The notes beneath the pieces were generated by a model. That model made no database searches. It worked only from the letters and a program-made list of their open reading frames with translations, and had not been told where the DNA came from. A stretch of DNA of 63,385 bases from Sphingobacteriia bacterium (GTDB lineage Bacteria; Bacteroidota; Bacteroidia; Chitinophagales; Chitinophagaceae): positions 1 through 63,385 of the forward strand of contig CANGTR010000006.1 in NCBI GenBank assembly GCA_947456855.1, written 5' to 3'. Numbering within the stretch: position 1 is the stretch's first letter; each line of letters opens with the position of its first letter. The position numbers and the translations under genes were made by a program. Positions 16,424 to 25,299 of the stretch are shown here, in pieces.

Positions 16424-17161
16424 ATGCTTATGCAATTAGATATTTTGGCTTTTGGTGTTCATCCAGATGATGTGGAACTGGGTTGTTCTGGCACTTTGTT
16501 ATTGGCAAATGCAGAAGGAAAGAAAACTGGAATTATCGACTTAACAAGGGGCGAATTAGGAACCCGTGGCTCGGCAGCAACCAGATTAATTGAATCAACG
16601 GCTGCGGCCAAAATTCTGGGAGTTCACCATAGAGAAAATTTAGCAATGGCAGATGGATTTTTACAAAATGATGAATCGCATCAACGAAAAATTATTGAAG
16701 TTATCCGAAGATTCAAGCCCTCTATTATTTTTGCAAATGCTCCAGAAGACCGACATCCAGATCATGGGAAAAGTGCAAAATTGGTTGCCGATGCTGCTTT
16801 TTTGTCGGGATTAATCAAAATAGAAACAAAGGATAAGAACGGCAATGTACAAGAAGCGTGGAGACCATCTTATGTTTTTCATTATATTCAAGATCGTTTT
16901 TTAGAACCCAATTTTATTGTTGATATTTCATCATATATTGATCGTAAAATGGAGTCGATACTTGCATATACAACACAATTTCATAACCCTGATTCAAATG
17001 AACCTCAAACCTATATATCTTCTCCTCAATTTTTAGAAACAGTTAAAGGAAGAGATGCCATGTTGGGTAAAAGAATAGGTGTAGCTTATGGAGAAGGGTT
17101 TATTACACAAAAAACAATTGGCATTAGCAGCTTTGATGCCATCATTCAAAAAACAACATAA
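16424..17161 (+). CDS. bshB1: Bacillithiol biosynthesis deacetylase BshB1
   Basis: A zinc deacetylase that converts GlcNAc-malate to GlcN-malate, the second step of bacillithiol synthesis. The 245-residue LmbE/PIG-L-fold protein has zinc motif HPDD (H13-D16), LTRGELGTRGS, and the BshB1-typical NAPEDRHPDHGKSAKLV with the third ligand. Length and motifs favour BshB1 over other LmbE members. The start may be the ATG at 16424 or at 16430. It is followed 9 bases later by aguB, so both may share a transcript even though the pathways differ. The bacilliredoxin gene lies 2.3 kb upstream. Confidence 0.9.
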   Translation: MLMQLDILAFGVHPDDVELGCSGTLLLANAEGKKTGIIDLTRGELGTRGSAATRLIESTAAAKILGVHHRENLAMADGFLQNDESHQRKIIEVIRRFKPSIIFANAPEDRHPDHGKSAKLVADAAFLSGLIKIETKDKNGNVQEAWRPSYVFHYIQDRFLEPNFIVDISSYIDRKMESILAYTTQFHNPDSNEPQTYISSPQFLETVKGRDAMLGKRIGVAYGEGFITQKTIGISSFDAIIQKTT

Positions 17162-17170
17162 TTAGCCAAT

Positions 17171-18046
17171 ATGTCGAAAGTAAAAATAGGCCTTGTGCAA
17201 ATGAGCTGTACAAATAGTGTAACAGACAATAGAGCAAAAGCGATAAAAGGAATTAGAGATGCTGCAGCCAAAGGTGCGCAAATTGTTTGTTTACAAGAAC
17301 TATTTACATCATTGTATTTTTGTGATGTAGAAGATTACGAACATTTTAAATTGGCAGAAACTATCCCTGGTGAATCAACCAATGAACTAAGTAAAATTGC
17401 TGCAGAATTAAATGTAGTAATTATAGCATCCCTTTTTGAAAAGAGGGCACAGGGATTATACCATAATACTACTGCAGTATTAGATGCAGATGGAACTTAT
17501 TTAGGTAAGTATAGAAAAATGCATATTCCCGATGACCCTGCTTATTATGAAAAGTTTTATTTTACTCCTGGAGACTTAGGGTATAAAGTTTTCAAAACAA
17601 AATTTGCTACATTGGGTGTATTGATTTGCTGGGATCAATGGTATCCAGAAGCTGCAAGAATTACTTCTTTAATGGGTGCAGAAATTTTATTTTATCCTAC
17701 AGCAATTGGTTGGGCTAGTTCTCAAGACGAAGCTACCAATACCGAACAATACAATGCTTGGCAAACTATACAACGAAGTCATGCCGTTGCCAATGGAGTT
17801 CATGTGGTAAGTGTTAATAGGGTAGGAGTAGAACAAAATGGATTAATGAAATTCTGGGGTGGTTCCTTTGTGTCTAATCCTTTTGGAACATTATTGTTCA
17901 AGGGTTCACATGAACAAGAGGAAAACACAGTGGTTGAAATTGATCTCGCAAAAACAGATCAATACAGAACGCATTGGCCATTTATGCGCGACAGAAGAAT
18001 TGATTCTTATCAGCCAATCACCAAAAGATATATTGACGAAGATTAG
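17171..18046 (+). CDS. aguB: N-carbamoylputrescine amidase
   Basis: Hydrolyses N-carbamoylputrescine to putrescine, carbon dioxide and ammonia. The 291-residue nitrilase-superfamily protein has the complete triad: E43 (QELF), K116 (YRKMHIP) and C153 (LICWDQWYPE). TTAVLDADGTYLGKYRKMHIPDDP and EQYNAWQTIQRSHAVANGVHVV are typical of the plant and bacterial AguB group. aguA follows after 87 bases. Together with the decarboxylase at 8958 it closes the route from arginine to putrescine. Confidence 0.94.
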   Translation: MSKVKIGLVQMSCTNSVTDNRAKAIKGIRDAAAKGAQIVCLQELFTSLYFCDVEDYEHFKLAETIPGESTNELSKIAAELNVVIIASLFEKRAQGLYHNTTAVLDADGTYLGKYRKMHIPDDPAYYEKFYFTPGDLGYKVFKTKFATLGVLICWDQWYPEAARITSLMGAEILFYPTAIGWASSQDEATNTEQYNAWQTIQRSHAVANGVHVVSVNRVGVEQNGLMKFWGGSFVSNPFGTLLFKGSHEQEENTVVEIDLAKTDQYRTHWPFMRDRRIDSYQPITKRYIDED

Positions 18047-18133
18047 TGATATTTGATGAAGATAATTGTTGCTAAATCTTTATTCAAATAATTTTTTTAA
18101 TCACTAAACGATAAAAAAATTAAAGTTTTTTAA

Positions 18134-19192
18134 ATGTCTACTGCTATTCATATGATTACTCCTGCATCTTTAGGATATTATTTTCCTGCCGAGTTCGCAC
18201 CACATGAAGCTACCTGGCTGAGTTGGCCTCATAAAGAAGCTAGTTGGCCAGGTAAAATAGCTTCCATATATCCTAGTTATTCATTGTTTGTAAAATATTT
18301 GGCTTCCAGTGAAAAAGTTAGAATTAATGTTACAAATACTGCAATGCAAGTTTTTGCTACCAATCATTTAGAAAATGCGGGAGTTGATATGAAAATGGTT
18401 GAGTTTTTTATGCACTCTACCAATGATGCATGGTGCAGAGATCATGGACCTGCATTTTTAATTAATCCATCGGCTGATCAAAAAAAAGCAATTGTAGATT
18501 GGGATTACAATGCTTGGGGTAATAAATATCCGCCTTATGATTTAGATGATGTAATACCCACACTAATCGGCAATCATTTTAATCTACCTGTATTCAATCC
18601 TGGCATTATTATGGAAGGGGGTTCTGTTGATTTTAATGGCGCTGGAACATTGATAACATCAACGTGTTGTTTGCTGAATAAAAACCGTAATCCTCATTTA
18701 AATCAAGCTCAAATAGAACAATATTTATTGGATTATTATGGGGTACAACAAGTGCTTTGGGTTGCAGAAGGAATTGTTGGCGATGATACTGATGGTCATA
18801 TAGATGATACTGTTCGATTTGTAAATGAAGATACGGTTATTACCGTTGTTGAAACCGATCAACAAAATGAGAACTACGATTTGTTGCAAACTAATTTGAA
18901 GCAATTAAAACAAATGCGTTTGTTAAATGGAAAACAACTCAATCTCATTGAATTGCCAATGCCAGACCCAGTTATATTCGAAGATCAATCTCTTCCTGCA
19001 TCTTACGCTAATTTTTATATCAGTAATAAAAATGTAATTGTTCCAACATTTCGCTGTAAAAAAGACAATGAAGCTTTAAAAATAATTGAGGCTGCTTTCC
19101 CTGATAGAACTATTGTTGGCATAGATTCAACAGATATTATTTGGGGATTGGGAAGTTTTCATTGCTTAAGTCAGCAAGAACCCTTGGTCTGA
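18134..19192 (+). CDS. aguA: Agmatine deiminase
   Basis: Converts agmatine to N-carbamoylputrescine and ammonia. The 352-residue protein has the guanidine-modifying-enzyme fold: WLSWPHKEASWPG, DAWCRDHGPAFL, IMEGGSVDFNGAGTLITS, DGHIDDTVRFV and the C-terminal catalytic cysteine GLGSFHCLSQQEP (C344). The length is normal. The start may be the ATG at 18134 or Met7. The TGA stop overlaps the first unit of a heptamer array, as at the decarboxylase gene. It is downstream of aguB on the same strand. Confidence 0.95.
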   Translation: MSTAIHMITPASLGYYFPAEFAPHEATWLSWPHKEASWPGKIASIYPSYSLFVKYLASSEKVRINVTNTAMQVFATNHLENAGVDMKMVEFFMHSTNDAWCRDHGPAFLINPSADQKKAIVDWDYNAWGNKYPPYDLDDVIPTLIGNHFNLPVFNPGIIMEGGSVDFNGAGTLITSTCCLLNKNRNPHLNQAQIEQYLLDYYGVQQVLWVAEGIVGDDTDGHIDDTVRFVNEDTVITVVETDQQNENYDLLQTNLKQLKQMRLLNGKQLNLIELPMPDPVIFEDQSLPASYANFYISNKNVIVPTFRCKKDNEALKIIEAAFPDRTIVGIDSTDIIWGLGSFHCLSQQEPLV

Positions 19193-19316
19193 GATAAGAG
19201 ATATGAATTATGAGATATGAATTATGAGATATGAATTATGAGATATGAATTAAGAGATATGAATTAAGAGATATGAATTATGAGATATGAATTATGAGAT
19301 ATGAATTATGAGATAT
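19191..19316 (+). repeat. Heptamer array at the aguA stop codon, left half of an inverted pair
   Basis: There are eighteen 7-bp units on the plus strand: GAGATAA, then alternating GAGATAT and GAATTAT (two copies read GAATTAA). The GA of the aguA TGA stop is the first two bases of unit one. The array abuts an oppositely oriented array at 19319. Confidence 0.95.
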
Positions 19317-19318
19317 GG

Positions 19319-19479
19319 ATCTCATATCTTTTATCTTTCATCTCATATCTTTTATCTCATATCTTTTATCTTTTATCTCATATCTTTTATCTTTCATCTC
19401 ATATCTTTTATCTTTCATCTCATATCTTTTATCTCATATCTTTTATCTTTCATCTCATATCTTTTATCACGTATCTTTC
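19319..19479 (-). repeat. Heptamer array behind smpB, right half of the inverted pair
   Basis: There are twenty-three 7-bp units. In plus-strand reading they are ATCTCAT, ATCTTTT and ATCTTTC in a mostly three-unit (21-bp) cycle, with one ATCACGT near the end. On the sense strand of smpB they read ATGAGAT, AAAAGAT and GAAAGAT, starting 8 bases after the smpB stop. The junction AGATATG-GATCT-CATATCT (19311-19329) is a perfect hairpin. Open frames across the array are repeat artefacts. Confidence 0.93.
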
Positions 19480-19487
19480 TTGAAAAG

Positions 19488-19922
19488 TTAGCCCAAATGA
19501 CGTTTGATTTCTTTGGCTACATCTCTATTTTTAATGGTTTCTCTTTTATCGTGTAATTTTTTACCCCTTCCTAAACCTATTTCTACTTTTACAAAACGTT
19601 TTTCATTAAAAAATACTTTTAATGGAACCACGGTATAACCTTTATCTTTTAATTTGAGTTGTAGCTTATTAAGTTCTCGTTTATTCAGTAATAATTTTCG
19701 ATCATGAACTTCTATGTGATTGTTTACTGTACCATGAGAATAAGATGCAATGAACAAACCTCTAATCCATAATTCTCCATCATCAAACAAACAAAAAGCA
19801 TCATTAAAACTGAGTTTGCCTTCACGGATAGATTTTACTTCAGTGCCCAGCAATACAATCCCTGCCTCATATTTATCTTCTATGTGGTAATTGTAATAGG
19901 CCTGTCTATTTTGAATACTCAA
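19488..19922 (-). CDS. smpB: SsrA-binding protein SmpB
   Basis: Binds tmRNA and delivers it to stalled ribosomes. The 144-residue product has [32 protein letters not shown], the [23 protein letters not shown] signature and a basic tail (AKEIKRHLG). Its start codon overlaps the accD stop by 4 bases (ATGA type), implying translational coupling. The 3' end is followed by the inverted heptamer array. No tmRNA gene is visible in the window. Confidence 0.96.
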   Translation of the reverse strand: MSIQNRQAYYNYHIEDKYEAGIVLLGTEVKSIREGKLSFNDAFCLFDDGELWIRGLFIASYSHGTVNNHIEVHDRKLLLNKRELNKLQLKLKDKGYTVVPLKVFFNEKRFVKVEIGLGRGKKLHDKRETIKNRDVAKEIKRHLG

Positions 19923-20842
19923 TTTCGAAATAATTGAACTACTTGAGAAAGTTTGTCCTTTAAATTTTTTCTATCTACAATAAAATCGAGAAACCCATGC
20001 TCTAGTAAAAATTCACTTCTTTGAAAACCTTCAGGAAGATCTTTTTTGATTGTTTCTTTAATTACACGTGGGCCAGCAAAACCGATTAAGGCACCTGGTT
20101 CAGCAATATTTAAATCTCCCAACATTCCGAAGCTTGCAGAAATTCCTCCAAATGTTGGATCAGTTAAGAATGAAATATAGGGAAGTTGTGCATCGCTCAA
20201 CTGAGAAAGCTTTCCGCTGGTTTTTGCTAATTGCATTAAACTAAATGCACTTTCCATCATTCTTGCTCCACCGCTTTTGCTGATTACTAAATAGGGGAGT
20301 TTGTGCTTTATGCAATAATCAACAGCTCTACTGAATTTTTCACCCATAACACTACCCAATGATCCACCAATAAATTCAAAATCCATGCAAGCAATCACTA
20401 TTTCTTCGCCATTCACTTTTCCAACAGCAACGCGCATTGAATCTTTCAAATCAGTTTTGGCATGTATATCGTCTAAACGCTTTTGGTAATTTTTTAAATC
20501 AGTAAATCCTAAAGCATCTTTGCTTTTAATATTGTCATATAGTTCGGTATATTCTTGATTATCAAACAATAAATCATAATATTCTTCACTACCAATTCTA
20601 TGATGGTGATTGCATTTAGGACAAACAAATAGGTTTTCTTTTAATTCAGTGGTGGTACATATTAAGTTACACTCTGGACATTTATTCCATAAACCTTCTG
20701 GTGTTTCTTTTTTATCAGCTGTTGAAGTTAGAATACCTTTTCTTTTTCTTGTAAACCAACGAGATTTAGTTACATCAGTTTGTTGAGTTTCTTCTGACCC
20801 AGCTAGATTTGATTCTATATCTTCTTCACGTTCTTTTTTCAT
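19919..20842 (-). CDS. accD: Acetyl-CoA carboxylase carboxyltransferase beta subunit
   Basis: With AccA it transfers carboxyl from biotin to acetyl-CoA, giving malonyl-CoA for fatty acid synthesis. The 307-residue protein has an N-terminal four-cysteine zinc ribbon (C55, C58, C74, C77), then the crotonase-like carboxyltransferase domain with [30 protein letters not shown] and [12 protein letters not shown]. The first 45 residues are charged and variable. It overlaps smpB by 4 bases. No accA or biotin carboxylase genes lie nearby. Confidence 0.96.
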   Translation of the reverse strand: MKKEREEDIESNLAGSEETQQTDVTKSRWFTRKRKGILTSTADKKETPEGLWNKCPECNLICTTTELKENLFVCPKCNHHHRIGSEEYYDLLFDNQEYTELYDNIKSKDALGFTDLKNYQKRLDDIHAKTDLKDSMRVAVGKVNGEEIVIACMDFEFIGGSLGSVMGEKFSRAVDYCIKHKLPYLVISKSGGARMMESAFSLMQLAKTSGKLSQLSDAQLPYISFLTDPTFGGISASFGMLGDLNIAEPGALIGFAGPRVIKETIKKDLPEGFQRSEFLLEHGFLDFIVDRKNLKDKLSQVVQLFRN

Positions 20843-20901
20843 AAATACAATACAATTGGGGCGATAAATATAGTAAAAATACTAGAACTGGAGGTTTATG
20901 C

Positions 20902-20934
20902 AAAAAAGGCTGGAATGATTAATTCCAGCCTTTT
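20902..20934 (-). terminator. Intrinsic terminator after the aldolase gene
   Basis: AAAAGGCTGGAAT (20904-20916) pairs perfectly with ATTCCAGCCTTTT (20922-20934). On the minus strand it ends in a U run, just past the fba stop, and separates fba from accD. Confidence 0.9.
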
Positions 20935-20952
20935 GAATTGAAAATGAATACT

Positions 20953-22020
20953 TTAAGCGTTTCTATTGATACAGTTTAAATCTTCAAAAGCCACTTCTAA
21001 ACGTTTAGCAAAACTTTCCTCACCCTTGCGTAACCATACCCTTGGGTCATAATACTTTTTATTGGGTTTTTCGGCACCTTCTGGGTTTCCTAATTGACCT
21101 TGCAAATAGGCCTCATTTTTTTTATAATATTGTTGAATTCCTTCCCAGAAAGCCCATTGTAAATCGGTATCAATATTCATTTTGATTGCACCATAACTAA
21201 TTGCTTCTCTGATCTGGTGTTGAGGAGAACCACTACCTCCGTGGAATACAAAGTAAACAGGCTTTTTACCAGTTTTTAATTCACGCTCTATATAATCTTG
21301 GCTATTTTTTAATATCTCCGGTCGTAATTCTACATTACCAGGACTATATACGCCATGCACATTTCCAAAAGCAGCAGCAACCGTAAACATATTGCCAACC
21401 TTGCTAAGTTCGGTATATGAATAAGCTACATGTTGAGGTTGCGTATACAATTTATCATTCTCTACTCCACTATTATCTACACCATCTTCTTCGCCACCAG
21501 TTACACCAAGTTCAATTTCAATGCTCATGCCCAATGGCGCCATTCTCTTGTAAAATGCTACAGACGTTTGAATATTTTCTTCTAATGACTCTTCTGATAA
21601 ATCCAACATATGCGAACTGAAAAGAGGTTGTCCTTTTTCTTTGAAATATTGTTCGCCAGCATCAATTAAACCACTGATCCAAGGCAACCATTTTTTAGCA
21701 GCATGATCGGTATGCAATACTACTGGAACACCATAATATTTTGCCACATTGTGAATATGTAAAGCGCCAGAAACTCCACCTGATATATTAGCTTCTAACG
21801 CATCATTGGGCATTCCTTTACCGGCAATAAATTGCGCACCACCGTTAGAAAATTGAATAATTACAGGTGAATTTACTTTTGCAGCAGTTTCTAATGTAGC
21901 ATTAATGGTATTGGTGCCAATGGTATTTACTGCTGGCAATGCAAATTGGTTGTCTTTGGCATCATTGTACAATGCTTCTAATTCTTTTCCAAACAAAACA
22001 CCTGAACTGTACTTCTTCAT
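20953..22020 (-). CDS. fbaA: Class II fructose-bisphosphate aldolase
   Basis: Zinc-dependent cleavage of fructose 1,6-bisphosphate in glycolysis and gluconeogenesis. The 355-residue length is that of class IIA enzymes. Motifs: LPAVNTIGTNTINATLETA, metal and catalytic VVLHTDHAAKKWLPW, the glutamate-rich loop IEIELGVTGGEEDGV, FVFHGGSGSPQHQI and the substrate loop KMNIDTDLQWAFW. It is a monocistronic unit with its own terminator. The 249 bases upstream (22021-22269) hold no recognisable structure. Confidence 0.97.
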   Translation of the reverse strand: MKKYSSGVLFGKELEALYNDAKDNQFALPAVNTIGTNTINATLETAAKVNSPVIIQFSNGGAQFIAGKGMPNDALEANISGGVSGALHIHNVAKYYGVPVVLHTDHAAKKWLPWISGLIDAGEQYFKEKGQPLFSSHMLDLSEESLEENIQTSVAFYKRMAPLGMSIEIELGVTGGEEDGVDNSGVENDKLYTQPQHVAYSYTELSKVGNMFTVAAAFGNVHGVYSPGNVELRPEILKNSQDYIERELKTGKKPVYFVFHGGSGSPQHQIREAISYGAIKMNIDTDLQWAFWEGIQQYYKKNEAYLQGQLGNPEGAEKPNKKYYDPRVWLRKGEESFAKRLEVAFEDLNCINRNA

Positions 22021-22269
22021 TTGATTATTTTAAAAGTTGAAAATCTGTATTTGTAATGTTAAAGATACGTAGTTTATCGGAAATTATTTTGATGGGAATT
22101 ATCACAAAGCGATCTAAAATTATCCATTTTTGCATAGATCAACTAAGCGAAAATTCATGTTACTACTCTTAAATTGTTAGCTATTAGAAAATGAAACAGG
22201 GTTCACGATATTTTTTAAAGGATTAGTATTAACTTTATCAAATTATTTAAATTATTAAAAAATTTTAAA

Positions 22270-23184
22270 TTGAAAAATTTCATTAAAAATTGGATTTGTG
22301 TTTTATTATTAATTGCACAAATGCCAATAATGCTTTTAGCTCAACGCCCAGCAGTTAATAGACCCACCCCAAGTAGATCTGCACCCAGCAGACAAATGCC
22401 ATCTAAGCAAATGCCTTCAAAATCTGGTTTGGGTAATAAGGTCGGTAATAATGCTGCTTCAGATAGAAAAGCCAATATCTCCAATTCGGGGAATAAAATC
22501 AATAATTCTGGTAATAAAACCAATAATTTTGGTTCTGGTAATAAAAAGACCAATATCGATAACAGCAGAAAAAACATCAATATCGATAACAGTACCAATG
22601 TCAATATTGGTTCAAATAACCGAGGCAACAATGTAGTTAGAAGAAATAATTTTAGGCCTTATCCAAGACCTCCTTATGTATATGGAGGGTTCAGATACCG
22701 TTGTTACAATCCTTTCTTCTATCATCCATATACTCCATTTTTTTGGGGACCAGTTTGGCATCCATGGGGTTTCTTTGTTGCAGCATTGGCTACAACAGCT
22801 ATCATTGTTAGTATCGAAAACCAACAATATCACTACGATCAAGGTGTTTACTATGTTCAAAGTAATGGAGGTTATACAGTAGTTCAAGCTCCAGTAGGTG
22901 CTACTATTACAACGCTGCCGCCAAAATCTGAAACGGTTATTGTAAATGAAACTGTTAATAACTATTATTATGGTGGAACTTTCTATGAAAAAGGTGAAAA
23001 AGGATATACAGTAGTACCTCCAACTGCAGGAACCATTGTAGAACATTTACCAGAGGGTGGCAAGGAAGTAAAATTGGGAGATATTACCTATGTAAAAGTG
23101 GGAGATATATATTACCAACCAATACAAAAAGACGGAAAAAATATGTATGAAGTGGTGGATGTAGAAGAAGATGATAAAAAATAA
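22270..23184 (+). CDS. Secreted Asn-rich protein, DUF6515-like
   Basis: The function is unknown. The 304-residue product has a signal peptide (residues 1-25, PIMLLAQ), a low-complexity Asn/Ser/Lys region (about 50-120; GNKINNSGNK-type repeats), an aromatic segment PYPRPPYVYGG...HPYTPFFW, one hydrophobic stretch (FFVAALATTAIIVSI), and two copies of a GYTVVQAPVGATI / GYTVVPPTAGTI module preceded by YYV or FYEKG. This fits the DUF6515 pattern as I recall it. The start is a TTG at 22270: the next ATG (22321) would cut into the signal peptide. A DUF4136 lipoprotein gene follows after 24 bases, so they likely form an operon. Confidence 0.65.
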   Translation: MKNFIKNWICVLLLIAQMPIMLLAQRPAVNRPTPSRSAPSRQMPSKQMPSKSGLGNKVGNNAASDRKANISNSGNKINNSGNKTNNFGSGNKKTNIDNSRKNINIDNSTNVNIGSNNRGNNVVRRNNFRPYPRPPYVYGGFRYRCYNPFFYHPYTPFFWGPVWHPWGFFVAALATTAIIVSIENQQYHYDQGVYYVQSNGGYTVVQAPVGATITTLPPKSETVIVNETVNNYYYGGTFYEKGEKGYTVVPPTAGTIVEHLPEGGKEVKLGDITYVKVGDIYYQPIQKDGKNMYEVVDVEEDDKK

Positions 23185-23208
23185 TAACCAATTGTTTAAC
23201 ATAAAAAA

Positions 23209-23778
23209 ATGAAAATCATGAAAATTAATTTACTAGGATCTATTATTGGTATTGCAATGTTAGCAGCCAGTTGTGGACCAACTTTAAAAGTTACCAATGA
23301 TATAGACAAAACGGCCAATTTTAGCTCCTATAAAACCTTCACCGTATACAATTTAAAAACTTCTGGTAGTGTTAGTCAAATGAATGCAGACAGAATTGTT
23401 GCTGCAATTCGCGCAGAAATGGTTAAGAAAGGATATAAGGAGGGTGGAGATAATGCAGACCTAAAAGTAAATGCAGTTACCATCATTAAAGACAAACAAC
23501 AAGTATCTTCAACAACTGACTTTTATGGTTATGGAGGTTTATACAGACCCTATGGATATTACGGCGGATTGGGAATGGGTGCCAATACTTCTGTAAGTAC
23601 CTACGACTATAAAGCAGGTACTTTTATAGTAGATGTGGTTGATACCAAAACCAATAAAATGGTTTGGGAAGGAGTTGGTAGTGCTGATTTTGATAAAGCG
23701 CCAAAAGATCCTGATACAGCTGTTCCTGCTGGCGTAGCAAGGATTATGGAAAGTCTTCCATCAAATGGTTCAAAATAA
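23209..23778 (+). CDS. DUF4136 lipoprotein
   Basis: A 189-residue lipoprotein with lipobox LAASC (Cys23). The mature part matches DUF4136: NDIDKTANFSSYKTFTVYN, ADRIVAAIRAEMVKKGY, a Gly/Tyr-rich patch (FYGYGGLYRPYGYYGGLGMG), then YKAGTFIVDVVDTKTNKMVWEGVGSA. Such proteins sit in the outer membrane; no biochemical role is established. Start alternatives are Met1 and Met4. It is the second gene of an apparent pair, closed by a strong bidirectional terminator. Confidence 0.85.
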   Translation: MKIMKINLLGSIIGIAMLAASCGPTLKVTNDIDKTANFSSYKTFTVYNLKTSGSVSQMNADRIVAAIRAEMVKKGYKEGGDNADLKVNAVTIIKDKQQVSSTTDFYGYGGLYRPYGYYGGLGMGANTSVSTYDYKAGTFIVDVVDTKTNKMVWEGVGSADFDKAPKDPDTAVPAGVARIMESLPSNGSK

Positions 23779-23797
23779 TTTTAAATAATAAATAAAT

Positions 23798-23833
23798 AAA
23801 AAAGCCTTTCTGCAATGATAGAAAGGCTTTTTT
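23798..23833. terminator. Bidirectional terminator between the DUF4136 and CBS genes
   Basis: AAAAAAGCCTTTCT (23798-23811) pairs perfectly with AGAAAGGCTTTTTT (23820-23833). Flanking A and T runs allow function from both convergent genes. Confidence 0.9.
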
Positions 23834-23903
23834 ATTTGATCAATTGTTTATAGAAGCGTTTGGGAAATAATCATTTATTCAATCCACGTATGGTAAATGG
23901 TAT

Positions 23904-25259
23904 TTATTTTGCTAAACTTTGAATTACATCATATTTTGTAACGATATGAAAGTCGCCTTTTTCATCTTTTGCTAAAACAGCTCCATTTTCTTTATTGATT
24001 AATGTGCCAATTTTTTCTACTGGTGCAGAAAAATCAACAATTGGAAATGCAGGTTCCATTACAGTTTCAACAGATGCCATTTTAATATCAGCATTGTTGA
24101 ATACTTTTAAAAACAATCCAACTTCGCTGATACTTCCTATAGGCATATTGTTGTGAAAAACTGGTATATGTTCGATGTCATATTTTTTCATTAATTCAAC
24201 CGCATCAGAAACAGTTTGTAAAGCATCAACAGTAACCAATTTTGTTCCTGGTCTACCACTTACGATATCTTTAAAAGTTTTTACTTCTAAAAATCCACGT
24301 TCCATCATCCATTGGTCGTTGTATATTTTTCCAACATACCTACTTCCATGATCATGAAATACACAAACTACCACATCGTCTTTTGTTAGTTGATCTTTTA
24401 ATTGAATCAATCCTTGCAAACAACTTCCAGCACTGTAACCACAAAACAATCCTTCTTCTTTCGCTATTCTTCTTGCCATGATGGCTCCATCTCTATCCGT
24501 TACCTGCTCAAAATGATCAATAACACTCATGTCATAATTTTGTGGAAGAAAATCTTCGCCAAAACCTTCGCTAATATAAGGATGTACAAAGTTCATATCG
24601 AGGTTACCTGTTTTATAATAATTGGTAAGCAACGATCCGTATACATCAATAGCCCAAACTTTGATATTTGGATTTTTTTCTTTTAAATACATGGCTGTTC
24701 CAGTGATGGTTCCCCCTGTGCCTGCGGTACATACAAAATGGGTTATTTTTCCTTCTGTTTGATCCCAAATTTCTGGCCCTGTACTTTCATAATGCGCCTG
24801 ACGATTGGCCAAGTTATCATATTGATTCATGTACATAGAGTTCGGAATTTCTTTTCCCAATCTTTTAGCTACACTGTAATAACTGCGTGGATCTTCAGGC
24901 AAAACATTGGTAGGGCATACAATTACTTCTGCGCCAACAGCTTTTAAAATATCTGCTTTTTCTTTTGATTGTTTATCGGTAGTAACAAAGATGCATTTAT
25001 ACCCTTTTACACAAGCTGCTAAAGCTAACCCCATACCAGTATTTCCACTAGTGCCTTCAATGATGGTGCCACCTGGCTTTAGTTTGCCCTCTTGTTCTGC
25101 AACTTCAACCATCTTTAAAGCCATTCTATCTTTAATGGAATTTCCTGGATTAAAATAATCCACTTTTGCCAAGATTGTTCCTGGCAAATCTTTTGAAACC
25201 TTATTTAATTTGATCATCGGTGTATTGCCGATGGTTTCTAGCACATTGTTCTTCCACAT
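23904..25259 (-). CDS. Cystathionine beta-synthase with CBS-domain tail
   Basis: A PLP enzyme of the reverse transsulfuration type. With the ATG at 25259 the product is 451 residues. The fold II core (1-320) has ETIGNTPMIKL, the PLP lysine in NPGNSIKDRM, GTSGNTGMGLA and the glycine loop CTAGTGGTITG; DPRSYYSVAKRLGKEIPNS resembles eukaryotic cystathionine beta-synthase more than cysteine synthase. Residues about 330-451 hold two CBS motifs (a Bateman module), the usual site for adenosyl-ligand control. An upstream TTG at 25283 overlaps the -7 box and is rejected as start. Cysteine synthase activity remains possible. Confidence 0.85.
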   Translation of the reverse strand: MWKNNVLETIGNTPMIKLNKVSKDLPGTILAKVDYFNPGNSIKDRMALKMVEVAEQEGKLKPGGTIIEGTSGNTGMGLALAACVKGYKCIFVTTDKQSKEKADILKAVGAEVIVCPTNVLPEDPRSYYSVAKRLGKEIPNSMYMNQYDNLANRQAHYESTGPEIWDQTEGKITHFVCTAGTGGTITGTAMYLKEKNPNIKVWAIDVYGSLLTNYYKTGNLDMNFVHPYISEGFGEDFLPQNYDMSVIDHFEQVTDRDGAIMARRIAKEEGLFCGYSAGSCLQGLIQLKDQLTKDDVVVCVFHDHGSRYVGKIYNDQWMMERGFLEVKTFKDIVSGRPGTKLVTVDALQTVSDAVELMKKYDIEHIPVFHNNMPIGSISEVGLFLKVFNNADIKMASVETVMEPAFPIVDFSAPVEKIGTLINKENGAVLAKDEKGDFHIVTKYDVIQSLAK

Positions 25260-25280
25260 AAAAACTAACACTTGTTTGCA

Positions 25281-25288
25281 CAAAGGTA
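25281..25288 (-). promoter_or_regulatory. -7 box of the cystathionine beta-synthase gene
   Basis: The minus strand reads TACCTTTG, 21 bases before the ATG at 25259 and only 11 bases past the stop of the acyltransferase gene. It shows the CBS gene is separately transcribed. No TTG -33 element is seen. Confidence 0.55.
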
Positions 25289-25299
25289 TCGTTTTGGAA

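Noticed and set aside
10390..19479. Heptamer arrays as CRISPR
   Set aside because: Units are contiguous with no spacers, far shorter than CRISPR repeats, and no cas genes are present.
19301..19556. Two overlapping open frames encoding proteins with a 7-residue Ile/Tyr/Leu/Ser repeat
   Set aside because: They are translations of the 7-bp DNA repeat array (21 bp gives 7 residues) and contain no gene-like sequence.
25260..25283. TTG start for the cystathionine beta-synthase
   Set aside because: The TTG is part of the TACCTTTG -7 box, so it cannot be in the mRNA.
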